In this document: piece after piece, positions 7,506-14,176 of the stretch
Layout: the number at the start of each line of letters is the position of its first letter
Position numbering within the stretch: the first letter of the stretch is position 1
NCBI GenBank assembly: GCA_021647535.1
Contig: JAKIUO010000070.1
Span: 1 to 14,218 of the forward strand
Length of the DNA: 14,218 nucleotides
Direction of reading: 5' to 3'
Origin: Hyphomicrobiaceae bacterium
GTDB lineage: Bacteria > Pseudomonadota > Alphaproteobacteria > Rhizobiales > JAKIUO01
Program-made: the position numbers and the translations under genes
Notes under the pieces: generated by a model
What the model was told of the DNA's origin: nothing
Seen by the model: only the letters and a program-made list of their open reading frames with translations
Databases searched by the model: none

Positions 7506-7535
7506 GCTATCGCCTGAATTGGTTTCACCTGTCAA
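7506..7535 (-). promoter_or_regulatory. Candidate divK promoter
   Basis: On the minus strand a perfect TTGACA (7535-7530) is followed after 18 bases by GATAGC (7511-7506). The -35 is consensus and the -10 is weak (3 of 6). Transcription would start near 7499, about 67 nt before the divK ATG. Confidence 0.4.
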
Positions 7536-7611
7536 TAGCTTGCAATTCCAGCACCACAGCAGCTATCGTGCAATTATAGTGGTAACCAAGCTGTTAATGG
7601 ATTGGAAATAT

Positions 7612-7896
7612 ATGCTCGGACAATCGAGAAAACCTCCCTTGAGCCGCGAAGATGCGCGCGAAATCGCCATCCGCGCCCTCTCCTTTTTAGCGGGAGACGC
7701 CGAACACATGTCGCGCTTTCTCGCCCTTTCTGGTATGGGGCCACAAGATATTCGCGAAAATGCGGATGAGGCTCCTTTTCAAGCTGCTCTGCTCGAACAT
7801 TTGATGAGCGATGAAGCGCTGCTTTTGAGCTTTTGCGGCAATGAAAATATTGATCCCCAGCTCATCTCCCCGGCGCTGCACTTGCTGGAGGACTGA
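7612..7896 (+). CDS. DUF3572 family protein
   Basis: The 94-residue soluble, probably all-helical protein resembles DUF3572: S-R-E-D-A-R-E-I-A-I-R-A-L-S-F-L-A-G-D near the start, then FLALSGMGPQDIRE, LLEHLMSDEALLLSF and N-x-x-I-D-P. Function is unknown. It is divergent from divK, a neighbourhood often kept in alphaproteobacteria, so a link to cell-cycle control is possible but unproven. The start is uncertain: ATG 7612 (preceded by a weak GGA) or ATG 7597, five codons longer; codons before that look non-coding. A TATAGT at 7575-7580 could be its -10. The stop is 6 bases before the next ATG, so it probably shares an mRNA with mak. Confidence 0.82.
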   Translation: MLGQSRKPPLSREDAREIAIRALSFLAGDAEHMSRFLALSGMGPQDIRENADEAPFQAALLEHLMSDEALLLSFCGNENIDPQLISPALHLLED

Positions 7897-7902
7897 CCCA
7901 AA

Positions 7903-8799
7903 ATGCGCATCGGCATTGATCTGGGGGGCACCAAAATCTCGCTGATCGCCCTTGATGAGGCGGGACAAACCCTGTTCGAGCGCCGTGTTGATACGCCCAA
8001 AGAGGATTATCACGGCACCATAGCGGCGCTGCACCAACTGGTTGTTGCTGCAAAAAACGCAACTGGGCAAGACGGCACTATTGGCATTGGTATGCCGGGC
8101 TCCCTCTCGCCGCGCACCGGCCTTGTGCAAAACGGCAATTCCACCTGGCTCAACGGCAAAGCCTTTCAAACAGATCTCGACCAGGCTCTCCAATGCGAGG
8201 TTCGCCTTGCCAATGACGCCAACTGCTTTGCCCTCTCTGAAGCGATCGATGGCGCGGCCAGCCCCTATCAAAATGTCTTTGGGGTGATCATTGGCACCGG
8301 CTGTGGCGGCGCTTTGGTGGTCGGTAAAAAACTCATCAACGGCCCGCGCAACATCACGGGCGAATGGGGCCACGTACCTCTCCCCTGGGCGTTACCAGAC
8401 GAGCACCCCGGCTCCCCTTGCTGGTGTGGACAACGGGGCTGCATGGAAACATTTGTCTCGGGGCCAGCACTGGCGCTTGATCATTTTCAGAAAACCGGCG
8501 AGCAAATCACCGCGCAAGAACTCCACCAGCGCTCGCTTACTGGCGATGAAGCGGCGCTGGCCAGCCTGTCGCGCCACAGCTCGCGTCTGGCGCGAGGTTT
8601 GGCCATGGTCAGCAATATTTTTGATCCAGATGTCATCGTGCTTGGAGGCGGTCTGTCGCAAATGCCCCATCTTTATGAGCAATTACCCGCTCTCATCGCG
8701 CCCTATCTGTTCACCGATGACCGACGCGCCGTTGTCGTTGCCCCTTTGCATGGTGACGCCAGCGGTGTACGCGGTGCGGCCTGGCTGTGGAACCGTTAG
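7903..8799 (+). CDS. mak: Fructokinase of the ROK family (Mak type)
   Basis: The 298-residue ROK sugar kinase matches E. coli Mak closely across its length. Features: the ATP phosphate-binding loop D6-L-G-G-T10-K, the GTIGIGMPGSLSP segment, STWLNG sugar-site motif (80-85), catalytic Asp105 in LANDANC, the second phosphate loop IIGTGCGG (129-136), and the ROK zinc site made of His157 (GEWGHVPLPW), Cys173, Cys175 and Cys180. The end HGDASGVRGAAWLW is also Mak-like. It phosphorylates fructose, and perhaps mannose or other hexoses, to the 6-phosphate. A GGAGG site lies in the end of the DUF3572 gene. It is convergent with eipB with one base between the stops. Confidence 0.88.
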   Translation: MRIGIDLGGTKISLIALDEAGQTLFERRVDTPKEDYHGTIAALHQLVVAAKNATGQDGTIGIGMPGSLSPRTGLVQNGNSTWLNGKAFQTDLDQALQCEVRLANDANCFALSEAIDGAASPYQNVFGVIIGTGCGGALVVGKKLINGPRNITGEWGHVPLPWALPDEHPGSPCWCGQRGCMETFVSGPALALDHFQKTGEQITAQELHQRSLTGDEAALASLSRHSSRLARGLAMVSNIFDPDVIVLGGGLSQMPHLYEQLPALIAPYLFTDDRRAVVVAPLHGDASGVRGAAWLWNR

Positions 8800-8800
8800 G

Positions 8801-9709
8801 TCATTTTTGATCACACGGCTTTTCGCGTAGATATTTGACCTGTCCAAGCCTGCCAGATATAGCAAAATGACCATAATTCATGAGCATAGAGCTGCTGACG
8901 CCATTTTCGAACATACGAAAGGACAACTCATAAACCGGCGTTTTATCATCATTCTTGTCCGTAATATCAAAATAGCTGACAGCCACCGGCCAGGAAGCCA
9001 GACCAGACAATCCAACAACAGCTAATCGTTTGTTTTTTATTGCCTTCCTGGTCTTTTCTTTAATCGCACCGGCTTTTTTGAGGGCCGGTAATTTACGGCC
9101 AATAAAACTATAGGTTTTATAAAAACCCTGCCCTTGTTCCGAGCCATCATAGACCCGCACATCCAGATGGTTTTGTCCCTCTCTCGCAGCCCGTTGCAAA
9201 GCCAGACTGTGCTGGACCGGAAACAGCACATCGCCGGGCAATTCGAGCTTGACCATATCCGGATTTTTTATCTGCACTTGCAATTTTGACTTTTTACGAT
9301 CTCTTTTTGCCAAACCCACTACATATTCTTGCAATTTCTTGTTGGAAAATTGCCGCGATACAAAGCGAAATTTCTGATGCTTGCCGCCCTCCCAACTATC
9401 GGAGCGCACATCCAGCAAAGTTGGCTGGCCCTTGCCATCAATAATGCGGGTAACCATGCGCATATTCTGCGTGTAGCCCGTACAAGGCGACCCGGTAAAT
9501 TCAAAAACCAAACGTCCGGTGATCGCAGAGACAGAAAGGGTCTGATGCTTGTTGGCCAGCGAGAGGTCATATACGGCTCTATGGGGCACCATAATGCGCT
9601 TTAAGGACGCCGCTTTACCCTTTGGCGGCAGGGCAAAAGCTCGATGTGCATTTGCGAACAACCCCCAGATAAAAAGCCCCGCAAACAGTCCCAAAAACAG
9701 TTTTTTCAT
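8801..9709 (-). CDS. eipB: EipB-family (DUF1849) periplasmic envelope-integrity protein
   Basis: The 302-residue protein has a Sec signal peptide (KK, hydrophobic core, likely cleavage after A26 in RAFA). The mature part begins with a conserved PHRAVYDLSLA and continues with GRLVFEFTGSPCTGYTQN, SDSWEGGK, VLFPVQHSLALQRAAREG, VYDGSEQGQGFYKT, WPVAVSYFD and YELSFRMFENGVSSS. All of these are hallmarks of the Brucella EipB family, a beta-spiral periplasmic protein needed for envelope integrity and working with the TPR protein TtpA. Two cysteines, Cys76 and Cys299, sit where the Brucella protein has its disulphide. No ttpA is seen in the window. Confidence 0.9.
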   Translation of the reverse strand: MKKLFLGLFAGLFIWGLFANAHRAFALPPKGKAASLKRIMVPHRAVYDLSLANKHQTLSVSAITGRLVFEFTGSPCTGYTQNMRMVTRIIDGKGQPTLLDVRSDSWEGGKHQKFRFVSRQFSNKKLQEYVVGLAKRDRKKSKLQVQIKNPDMVKLELPGDVLFPVQHSLALQRAAREGQNHLDVRVYDGSEQGQGFYKTYSFIGRKLPALKKAGAIKEKTRKAIKNKRLAVVGLSGLASWPVAVSYFDITDKNDDKTPVYELSFRMFENGVSSSMLMNYGHFAISGRLGQVKYLREKPCDQK

Positions 9710-9840
9710 ACAACCAACAAACCCTTTTCATCCCGTCTCGAAACCATATACAGTCCTGCAATATTGGAAGACTGCAAATCCGTTTTGCCTCTCTTCTATC
9801 ACGTCTGCGGCGCGCCACAAAATCAGGGGAGAAAAGCACC

Positions 9841-10305
9841 ATGAACAAGATTGAAAAAAGGCTGGAGGAACTGGGCATAAGCTTGCCGCAGGCTGCAGCT
9901 CCCGCTGCCAATTACATCCCCTTTCTGGTCACCGGCAATCAGCTTTATATCTCCGGGCAACTGCCCATGCAGGGCGGCAAACTGCATGTCACTGGCCAGC
10001 TTGGCGAGGGCCTTTCCATCGAGCAGGGGCAAGAAGCGGCACGGCTTTGCGCCATCAATATTCTGGCCCAGCTGAAACAGGCACTTGGTGGATTTGAGCG
10101 TTTTGAGCGCCTCGTCAAGCTCGGAGGATTTGTCAATGCGCCTGCAAGCTTTGTCGATCATCCACAGGTTATTAACGGTGCTTCTGATCTCATGGTTGAG
10201 GTTTTGGGCGATGCGGGCCGCCACACCCGTTTTGCCGTAGGTGCTGCTGGTTTGCCGTTTAACGCTGCCGTTGAAATCGACGCTATTTTTACCCTCAAGT
10301 CCTGA
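9841..10305 (+). CDS. RidA-family protein (YjgF/YER057c/UK114)
   Basis: The 154-residue cytoplasmic protein belongs to the longer RidA subgroup of about 150 residues. It shows the opening RLEELGISLP, the V-T-G-N-x-L-Y-I-S-G-Q-L-P strand, the ILAQLKQALGGFERFERLVKLGGFVN helix-strand, and the C-terminal GRHTRFAVGAAGLPFNAAVEIDA with the conserved Arg of the RidA active-site cleft. Canonical RidA hydrolyses reactive enamine/imine products of PLP enzymes; activity of this subgroup is less certain. A good AGGGGAG site lies 9 bases before the ATG. It heads a plus-strand run with the phosphodiesterase gene 19 bases downstream. Confidence 0.9.
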   Translation: MNKIEKRLEELGISLPQAAAPAANYIPFLVTGNQLYISGQLPMQGGKLHVTGQLGEGLSIEQGQEAARLCAINILAQLKQALGGFERFERLVKLGGFVNAPASFVDHPQVINGASDLMVEVLGDAGRHTRFAVGAAGLPFNAAVEIDAIFTLKS

Positions 10306-10324
10306 ATATGAGAACTGATCTGTC

Positions 10325-11113
10325 ATGCCCGATCTATCATGGATGTCCCAGCCCTTTGCCCATCGCGGCTTGCATGACCCCGCCAAAGGTATCGTTGAAA
10401 ATACACGCTCTGCCGTGCAGGCGGCAATAGATCACGGCTTTGGATTTGAAACCGACCTGCGCCTTGCCTCTTGCGGCGAGGTCATGGTGTTTCACGACGC
10501 CCGGCTTGATCGCCTGATCGAGGCAACCGGCAATTTCGACCAGTACAATAAAGAACAGCTGCAAGCGCTCACATTCAAAGGCACCAGTGATAAAATGATG
10601 AGCCTGCCCGAGATGCTGGCGCTCGTTGAAGGCAAAGTGCCCCTGCTGCTGGAAAGCAAAAGCGACTGGCAGATGAGCCAAAGCGAAACCGAGCGCTTTG
10701 TCCGCAACATTGCGCGGCCCTTGCAAACCTATTCGGGACATTTCGCAGTGATGTCATTTGATCCCGCAATTGTCGCCGCCTTTCGCAAGCTGGCACCAGA
10801 AATTCCGCGCGGGCTCATTTCAGAGCGATACAACGATGGCAAATACTGGCATTTTCTCTCCCTTCGTCAACGCCTGTCACAACGCTTCTTGCTGTCCTTC
10901 TCGCGAACCCACCCCGATTTCATCGCCTACAACATCAAAGCGCTACCGGCCATCGCCCCGCTGATCGCCCGCCATCTGTTCAAGTGCCCCCTGCTCACCT
11001 GGACCGTGCGCACGCCCGCCCAACAAAAACGGGCACAAAGATATTGCGATGCGATGATCTTCGAAGGCTTCGTCCCCCCGATGCAACAGAGCAAAGCGAG
11101 CCGTAGCCCATGA
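10325..11113 (+). CDS. Glycerophosphodiester phosphodiesterase (GDPD family)
   Basis: The 262-residue TIM-barrel enzyme hydrolyses glycerophosphodiesters to glycerol-3-phosphate and an alcohol. Catalytic and metal residues are visible: His13-Arg14 (AHRG), Glu25-Asn26 (VENT), Glu42 and Asp44 (FETDLR), His57-Asp58 (VFHD), and Glu110-Lys112 (LLESK); TWTVR near the end is also typical. No signal peptide is seen, so it probably acts in the cytoplasm on phospholipid breakdown products. Its last four bases overlap the next gene as ATGA, so the two are probably translationally coupled. A ridA-gdpD-FemAB-like order is recurrent in Hyphomicrobiales as far as I recall. Confidence 0.93.
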   Translation: MPDLSWMSQPFAHRGLHDPAKGIVENTRSAVQAAIDHGFGFETDLRLASCGEVMVFHDARLDRLIEATGNFDQYNKEQLQALTFKGTSDKMMSLPEMLALVEGKVPLLLESKSDWQMSQSETERFVRNIARPLQTYSGHFAVMSFDPAIVAAFRKLAPEIPRGLISERYNDGKYWHFLSLRQRLSQRFLLSFSRTHPDFIAYNIKALPAIAPLIARHLFKCPLLTWTVRTPAQQKRAQRYCDAMIFEGFVPPMQQSKASRSP

Positions 11114-12519
11114 CCGATACACAAACGCTTGCCCTGCGAACCATCACCAGTTTTAAGGACATATCCGCGCACAGCTGGGACGCCTGCGCCAACCCATCCT
11201 CTCTGCCCGCCGATCCATTTTTGACCCATGCCTATTTGTCAGCGCTAGAACATAGCGGCTCGGCGACAGAAAAAACCGGCTGGCAGGCCCTGCATATTCT
11301 GGTCGAAGACCAACAAGACAATCTGCTGGGCTGTATGCCGCTCTATCTAAAATTTCACAGCCGGGGAGAATTTATTTTCGATCAGGGCTGGGCGCAAGCC
11401 TATGAACAGGCGGGCGGTCAATATTACCCCAAACTGCTCAGCGCCGTACCCTTTACGCCGGTCCCTGGCAGGCGGTTCCTGCTGGTCGATGGGGAGCGCC
11501 AGAACGAGGTCGCCGCTTTGATGATCGGACACGCCATCGCTCTTTGCGATAAATATCAGCTGTCCTCTCTGCATATCAATTTCATTGCCCCAGAGCAGCT
11601 GCCCCTTTTCGCCCATGACGATCTGCTGCAACGCAGCGGCCATCAGTTCCACTTCGAGAACAAAGGGTTCAAGGATTTCGATGATTTCCTCGCTTCCCTG
11701 TCCTCGCGCAAACGAAAAACGATCCGCAAGGAGCGCCGCAAGGCTGTCGAGGCCGATCTCACCATCCAGCAGCTCACCGGCCAGCAGATCACCAAAGAGC
11801 ACTGGGATATTTTCTATGATTTCTACACCGATACGCACGAACGCAAATGGGGCAGCGCTTATCTGACCCGCACATTTTTCTCCATGATCAACCAAACACT
11901 GGCCGACCAACTCTTGCTGGTGCTGGCCTATCGAGACGGCAAAGCCATCGCCGCCGCGCTCAATTTCATCGGAGCCGACACACTCTATGGCCGCTATTGG
12001 GGGGCCAGCGAATACCACCCCGCGCTGCATTTCGAACTGTGCTATTATCAGGCCATCGACTTCGCCATCGCCAACAATCTCAAAACCGTTGAAGCAGGAG
12101 CTGGCGGAGAACACAAGCTCGTGCGCGGCTACCTGCCAACGCCAACCCATTCAGCTCACTATCTGCCCGACCCCGGTTTTCACAACGCCGTCAAAAACTT
12201 TCTTTCCAGCGAACGCCGCTATATACAAATGGAACACGAAGCTTTAAGCGAACTCACACCCTTTCGCAAAGGTGAGGTCTCGCAAAAAAGGAAAACCGAC
12301 ATGGAAACAAAAACCTACAATATAGACGGCATGACCTGCAGCGGCTGCACCAGCGCCCTGGAAAAAAAGCTGCTGGAAGACCCCGGCATCGAAGCCGCCA
12401 GCGCCTCGCACGAGAATGATAGCTGCGACGTAACGCTTGATCCCGCCAAAGTCTCGGATGAACGCATCGCGGAGATTACGGACAAAGCCGGGTTTGAGTT
12501 TAAAGGCACCGCTGGATAA
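11110..12519 (+). CDS. FemAB-like (DUF482/GNAT-fold) protein fused to a heavy-metal-associated domain
   Basis: The frame is continuous for 469 residues. Residues 1 to about 388 are a DUF482/FemAB-like protein: PFLTHAYLSALEHSGS, LPLYLK-type strand (MPLYLKFHSRGEF), QYYPKLLSAVPFTPVPGRR, the basic SSRKRKTIRKERRK stretch, and GRYWGASEYHPALHFELCYYQ with AGAGGEHKLVRGY. The family is often called putative peptidoglycan-biosynthesis acetyl- or aminoacyl-transferases, but substrates are unknown. Family members normally end near TPFRKG, which is residues 383-388 here. Residues 398-469 are a complete HMA domain with GMTCSGC (metal-binding Cys410 and Cys413). ATG 12301 at the domain start has its own AAGGA site 8 bases upstream, so a free HMA protein could also be made. 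It overlaps the phosphodiesterase stop by 4 bases. Confidence 0.85.
   Translation: MTDTQTLALRTITSFKDISAHSWDACANPSSLPADPFLTHAYLSALEHSGSATEKTGWQALHILVEDQQDNLLGCMPLYLKFHSRGEFIFDQGWAQAYEQAGGQYYPKLLSAVPFTPVPGRRFLLVDGERQNEVAALMIGHAIALCDKYQLSSLHINFIAPEQLPLFAHDDLLQRSGHQFHFENKGFKDFDDFLASLSSRKRKTIRKERRKAVEADLTIQQLTGQQITKEHWDIFYDFYTDTHERKWGSAYLTRTFFSMINQTLADQLLLVLAYRDGKAIAAALNFIGADTLYGRYWGASEYHPALHFELCYYQAIDFAIANNLKTVEAGAGGEHKLVRGYLPTPTHSAHYLPDPGFHNAVKNFLSSERRYIQMEHEALSELTPFRKGEVSQKRKTDMETKTYNIDGMTCSGCTSALEKKLLEDPGIEAASASHENDSCDVTLDPAKVSDERIAEITDKAGFEFKGTAG
12301..12519 (+). CDS. Possible separately translated HMA metal-binding protein (internal start)
   Basis: Same frame as the parent gene. ATG 12301 is preceded by AAGGA at 12288-12292, 8 bases away, and would give a 72-residue HMA protein beginning METKTYNIDGMTCSGC, the size of CopZ-like copper chaperones. 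The fold's conserved elements (GMTCxxC, C-terminal DKAGFEF) are complete. Whether it is made alone, only as a fusion, or both cannot be told from sequence. A run of six A at 12284-12289 lies at the junction: with one A fewer, the upstream frame would stop at TAG 12323-12325 and the two would be overlapping genes. Confidence 0.45.
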   Translation: METKTYNIDGMTCSGCTSALEKKLLEDPGIEAASASHENDSCDVTLDPAKVSDERIAEITDKAGFEFKGTAG

Positions 12520-12710
12520 GCCGCTGTCGCGTCTTGCCCTCGCCGGGCGGGCAGCTTATGCAGCTGGCAGAAAAGGGCGAGCCCCTTTCATCCCCATTTT
12601 GAAAATTGGGGTTTGGGGACTAGTCCCTAATGCCATCTGCAAAGATGCCCGCCCGGCGAGGGCAGCGTCGCCAGACGCTTTTTATCGGATAATAGAGGAA
12701 CATTATTCAC
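12520..12710. repeat. Intergenic repeat, copy B, with a 19-bp perfect inverted repeat
   Basis: Arms TGCCCTCGCCGGGCGGGCA (12535-12553) and its exact reverse complement (12646-12664) enclose 92 bases. Inside are AAAGGG/CCCCTTT (about 12572-12589), an imperfect CCCCATTTT/AAAATTGGGG stem, and the 12-bp palindrome GGGACTAGTCCC. The central GGGGTTTGGGG and TGCAAAG words match copy A. It separates the FemAB-HMA gene from the HIT gene. Confidence 0.6.
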
Positions 12711-13142
12711 ATGACATATGACGACAATAATATCTTTGCCAAAATCTTGCGCGGTGAGATGCCAGCGCACAAAGTTTATGAAGATGACGAGACGTTGGCT
12801 TTTCTTGACATCATGCCGCGTTCCAAGGGGCACACTTTGGTGATCCCGAAAAAACCGGCGGTCAATATGATGGATATTGAAGCGGATGATTTATGCGTGC
12901 TGATGCGCAGTGTTCATCGGCTGGCCCCGCTTGTGCGCGAGGCCATGGGCGCGGACGGTTTTGTTCTTCAGCAGTTTAATGAAGCGGCAGCGGGCCAGGT
13001 GGTCTTCCACATCCATTTTCATATTGTGCCACGCTATCTTGATGTGCCGCTGAAACATGCCCCAAGCGGAATGGAGCAGGAGGGACTTTTATCTACTAAC
13101 GCAGAAAAAATACGCACCCTTATTGCTCAACGACAGGTTTAG
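12711..13142 (+). CDS. HIT-family nucleotide hydrolase (Hint-like)
   Basis: The 143-residue histidine-triad protein has the N-terminal NIFAKILRGEMPAHKVYEDDETLAFLD pattern, the PRSKGHTLVIPK strand, FNEAAAGQ and the signature H100-I-H102-F-H104-I-V-P, with His102 as the expected nucleophile. Hint-type HIT proteins hydrolyse AMP-lysine or other adenosine phosphoramidates. The tail KHAPSGMEQEGLLSTNAEKIRTLI is usual for bacterial members. A GAGG lies about 13 bases before the ATG, a long spacing, so translation may be modest. It is convergent with the DUF2794 gene. Confidence 0.92.
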   Translation: MTYDDNNIFAKILRGEMPAHKVYEDDETLAFLDIMPRSKGHTLVIPKKPAVNMMDIEADDLCVLMRSVHRLAPLVREAMGADGFVLQQFNEAAAGQVVFHIHFHIVPRYLDVPLKHAPSGMEQEGLLSTNAEKIRTLIAQRQV

Positions 13143-13166
13143 GACATCCGCAGGAATAAGTGAATA

Positions 13167-13274
13167 GATTTGAGGCCGGAGTTTTGTTTGTCAGCAAGGC
13201 GTGCAAAGGGACGTGTAGCTGGCTACATAACCCTTTGCAGAACGAAGCTGGCGGACAAAAATACAAGTCAAATC
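13167..13274. repeat. 108-bp long imperfect hairpin element
   Basis: Two 44-base arms (13167-13210 and 13231-13274) flank a 20-base loop. Pairing is perfect at the tip (TGCAAAGGG/CCCTTTGCA) and at the base (GATTTGA/TCAAATC); the middle TTTTGTTTGTCAGC segment pairs with its partner through several G-T wobbles. The loop holds a smaller TGTAGC/GCTACA hairpin. It starts 25 bases after the HIT stop. It may be a REP- or MITE-like element or a transcription-ending structure. Confidence 0.6.
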
Positions 13275-13309
13275 GTTCAGTTATTTTTGCGGCTGTCCTT
13301 AATTGATTT

Positions 13310-13395
13310 TGAAGATAAAAGAGAAGGGGGTCGGGGAAAGCATTCCCCGAGCGGGTCTGGGTGTCAACCCAGTCGCAAAGCGAATTTACGCAAGG
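13310..13395. repeat. Intergenic repeat, copy C (between convergent HIT and DUF2794 genes)
   Basis: TCGGGGAA/TTCCCCGA with loop AGCA (13331-13350) is followed by CTGGGT/ACCCAG with loop GTCA (13357-13372), the latter flanked by GCG (13351-13353) and CGC (13374-13376), then GCAAAGCGAA. The order and spacing match copy A, but the stem bases differ in pairs. Confidence 0.65.
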
Positions 13396-13407
13396 CACAC
13401 TTTTAAT

Positions 13408-13800
13408 TCAGATCGTTGCCAGCTTGGGCTTGGGTTCCAGCACGCGCAGCACCTGCCCCAGATCACGTCCGCGTTTTAAAATATGCCCTGAAGCGGCAAC
13501 GACGCTATAAGCCCCCTGACGGCGCGCCAGTTTTGGGTTCTTCTCAATACGATAAAGCGGCACATCAGAGGTGTGGCGAAACACGGAAAACACCGCCTGC
13601 TCGCGCATCATATCGATGGCATAATCGCGCCACTCGCCAGCGGCCACCTGAAATCCATAAACACGCAAAATCTGATTAAGCTCCGTGCGCGTAAAAGACA
13701 CTGTTTCAAACTGCGATGCTCGCCCGCCGTCCGTCGCCCCGGAACCTGTACGCTTCAAACCAACGTGCCGGGAAAATTTTATGGGGTCAGAGTCACTCAT
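13408..13800 (-). CDS. DUF2794 family protein
   Basis: The 130-residue cytoplasmic protein matches DUF2794, a family restricted largely to alphaproteobacteria. Its signature runs through FTRTELNQILRVYGFQVAAG, EWRDYAIDMMREQAVFSVFR, VPLYRIEKNPKLARRQGAY, SVVAASGHILKRG and LGQVLRVLEPK. The N-terminal 35 residues are polar and probably disordered. Function is unknown. The ATG at 13800 has an AAGGAGG site immediately upstream, which decides the start. Copy C of the intergenic repeat lies just after its stop. Confidence 0.92.
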   Translation of the reverse strand: MSDSDPIKFSRHVGLKRTGSGATDGGRASQFETVSFTRTELNQILRVYGFQVAAGEWRDYAIDMMREQAVFSVFRHTSDVPLYRIEKNPKLARRQGAYSVVAASGHILKRGRDLGQVLRVLEPKPKLATI

Positions 13801-13812
13801 ACCGCCTCCTTT

Positions 13813-13890
13813 TTAATAAAAATGCCCCGTTACAACATGATCCCAGCTGGCGAGATAAAAAGCAAGATGCCCAGACAGCAAAACAATCAT
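13813..13890 (-). CDS. Possible small membrane peptide upstream of DUF2794
   Basis: From ATG 13890 the frame gives 25 residues, mostly one hydrophobic segment (MIVLLSGHLAFYLASWDHVV), ending at TAA 13813-13815, 12 bases before the DUF2794 start. The frame is open upstream for about 40 more codons and reads like a soluble N-terminus just before the helix (NEALKRREWGII), but contains no ATG, GTG or TTG there, so a longer product would need an unusual start or a sequence error. No clear ribosome binding site for ATG 13890. Confidence 0.25.
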   Translation of the reverse strand: MIVLLSGHLAFYLASWDHVVTGHFY

Positions 13891-13948
13891 AATGATGCCC
13901 CATTCACGTCTTTTGAGCGCCTCATTAAGCTGTAGATTAGATGGTGTT

Positions 13949-14124
13949 GCAGATGTTCGACTTTCGGGAACAAAAAGAATCGATGGGAATATAAGCCCCC
14001 AAGCCCCATTCCCCGATCAGACCTGAAAGTCGAACTGCAGCAAATCCTTCAAAAGGGCCTCCACTCCCTTAAGAAGATATCTGAGATAATCAAACAAGAC
14101 CGGTGCCCCAAGCGCCGGTTTTTG
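13949..14124 (+). ncRNA. Candidate structured small RNA
   Basis: The 5' part folds as a long stem-loop: TTCGACTTTC (13956-13965) pairs with GAAAGTCGAA (14025-14034), extended by TGCAG/CTGCA with a 3-base bulge. Inside, ATCG and GGGAAT (about 13979-13990) pair with ATTCCC and CGAT (about 14008-14017). The apical loop is C-rich (GCCCCCAAGCCCC). A linker with GGCCTCCACTCCC follows, then a Rho-independent terminator at 14099-14123. A weak promoter (TTGAGC 13913-13918, TTAGAT 13937-13942, spacer 18) would start transcription near 13949. C-rich, anti-Shine-Dalgarno-like loops are seen in many alphaproteobacterial sRNAs; no known family is recognised. Confidence 0.4.
14099..14123 (+). terminator. 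Rho-independent terminator
   Basis: ACCGGTGC (14099-14106) and GCGCCGGT (14112-14119) form an 8-bp stem with one G-T pair and the loop CCCAA, followed directly by TTTTTGTTTGT. No protein gene ends just upstream on this strand, which supports a non-coding transcript. Confidence 0.7.
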
Positions 14125-14176
14125 TTTGTCTACCCCCCCCAGAGAAACATTACATTTTTGTTAGAAACCATAGTCT

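Noticed and set aside
7433..7528. Longer divK start
   Set aside because: The 32 extra residues have no similarity to DivK and the frame covers the likely promoter and leader hairpin.
7583..7600. CtrA-like site (TTAACAGCTTGGTTA on the minus strand) upstream of divK
   Set aside because: The second half-site is GTTA at 7 bases, or TTAC at 8 bases, so it does not meet TTAA-N7-TTAA; too weak to call, though divK is a known CtrA target in Caulobacter.
7687..8373. 228-codon minus-strand open frame
   Set aside because: It is antisense to DUF3572 and mak, both of which have clear family motifs.
11347..12150. 267-codon minus-strand open frame
   Set aside because: It is antisense to the FemAB-like gene, whose conserved motifs span the whole stretch.
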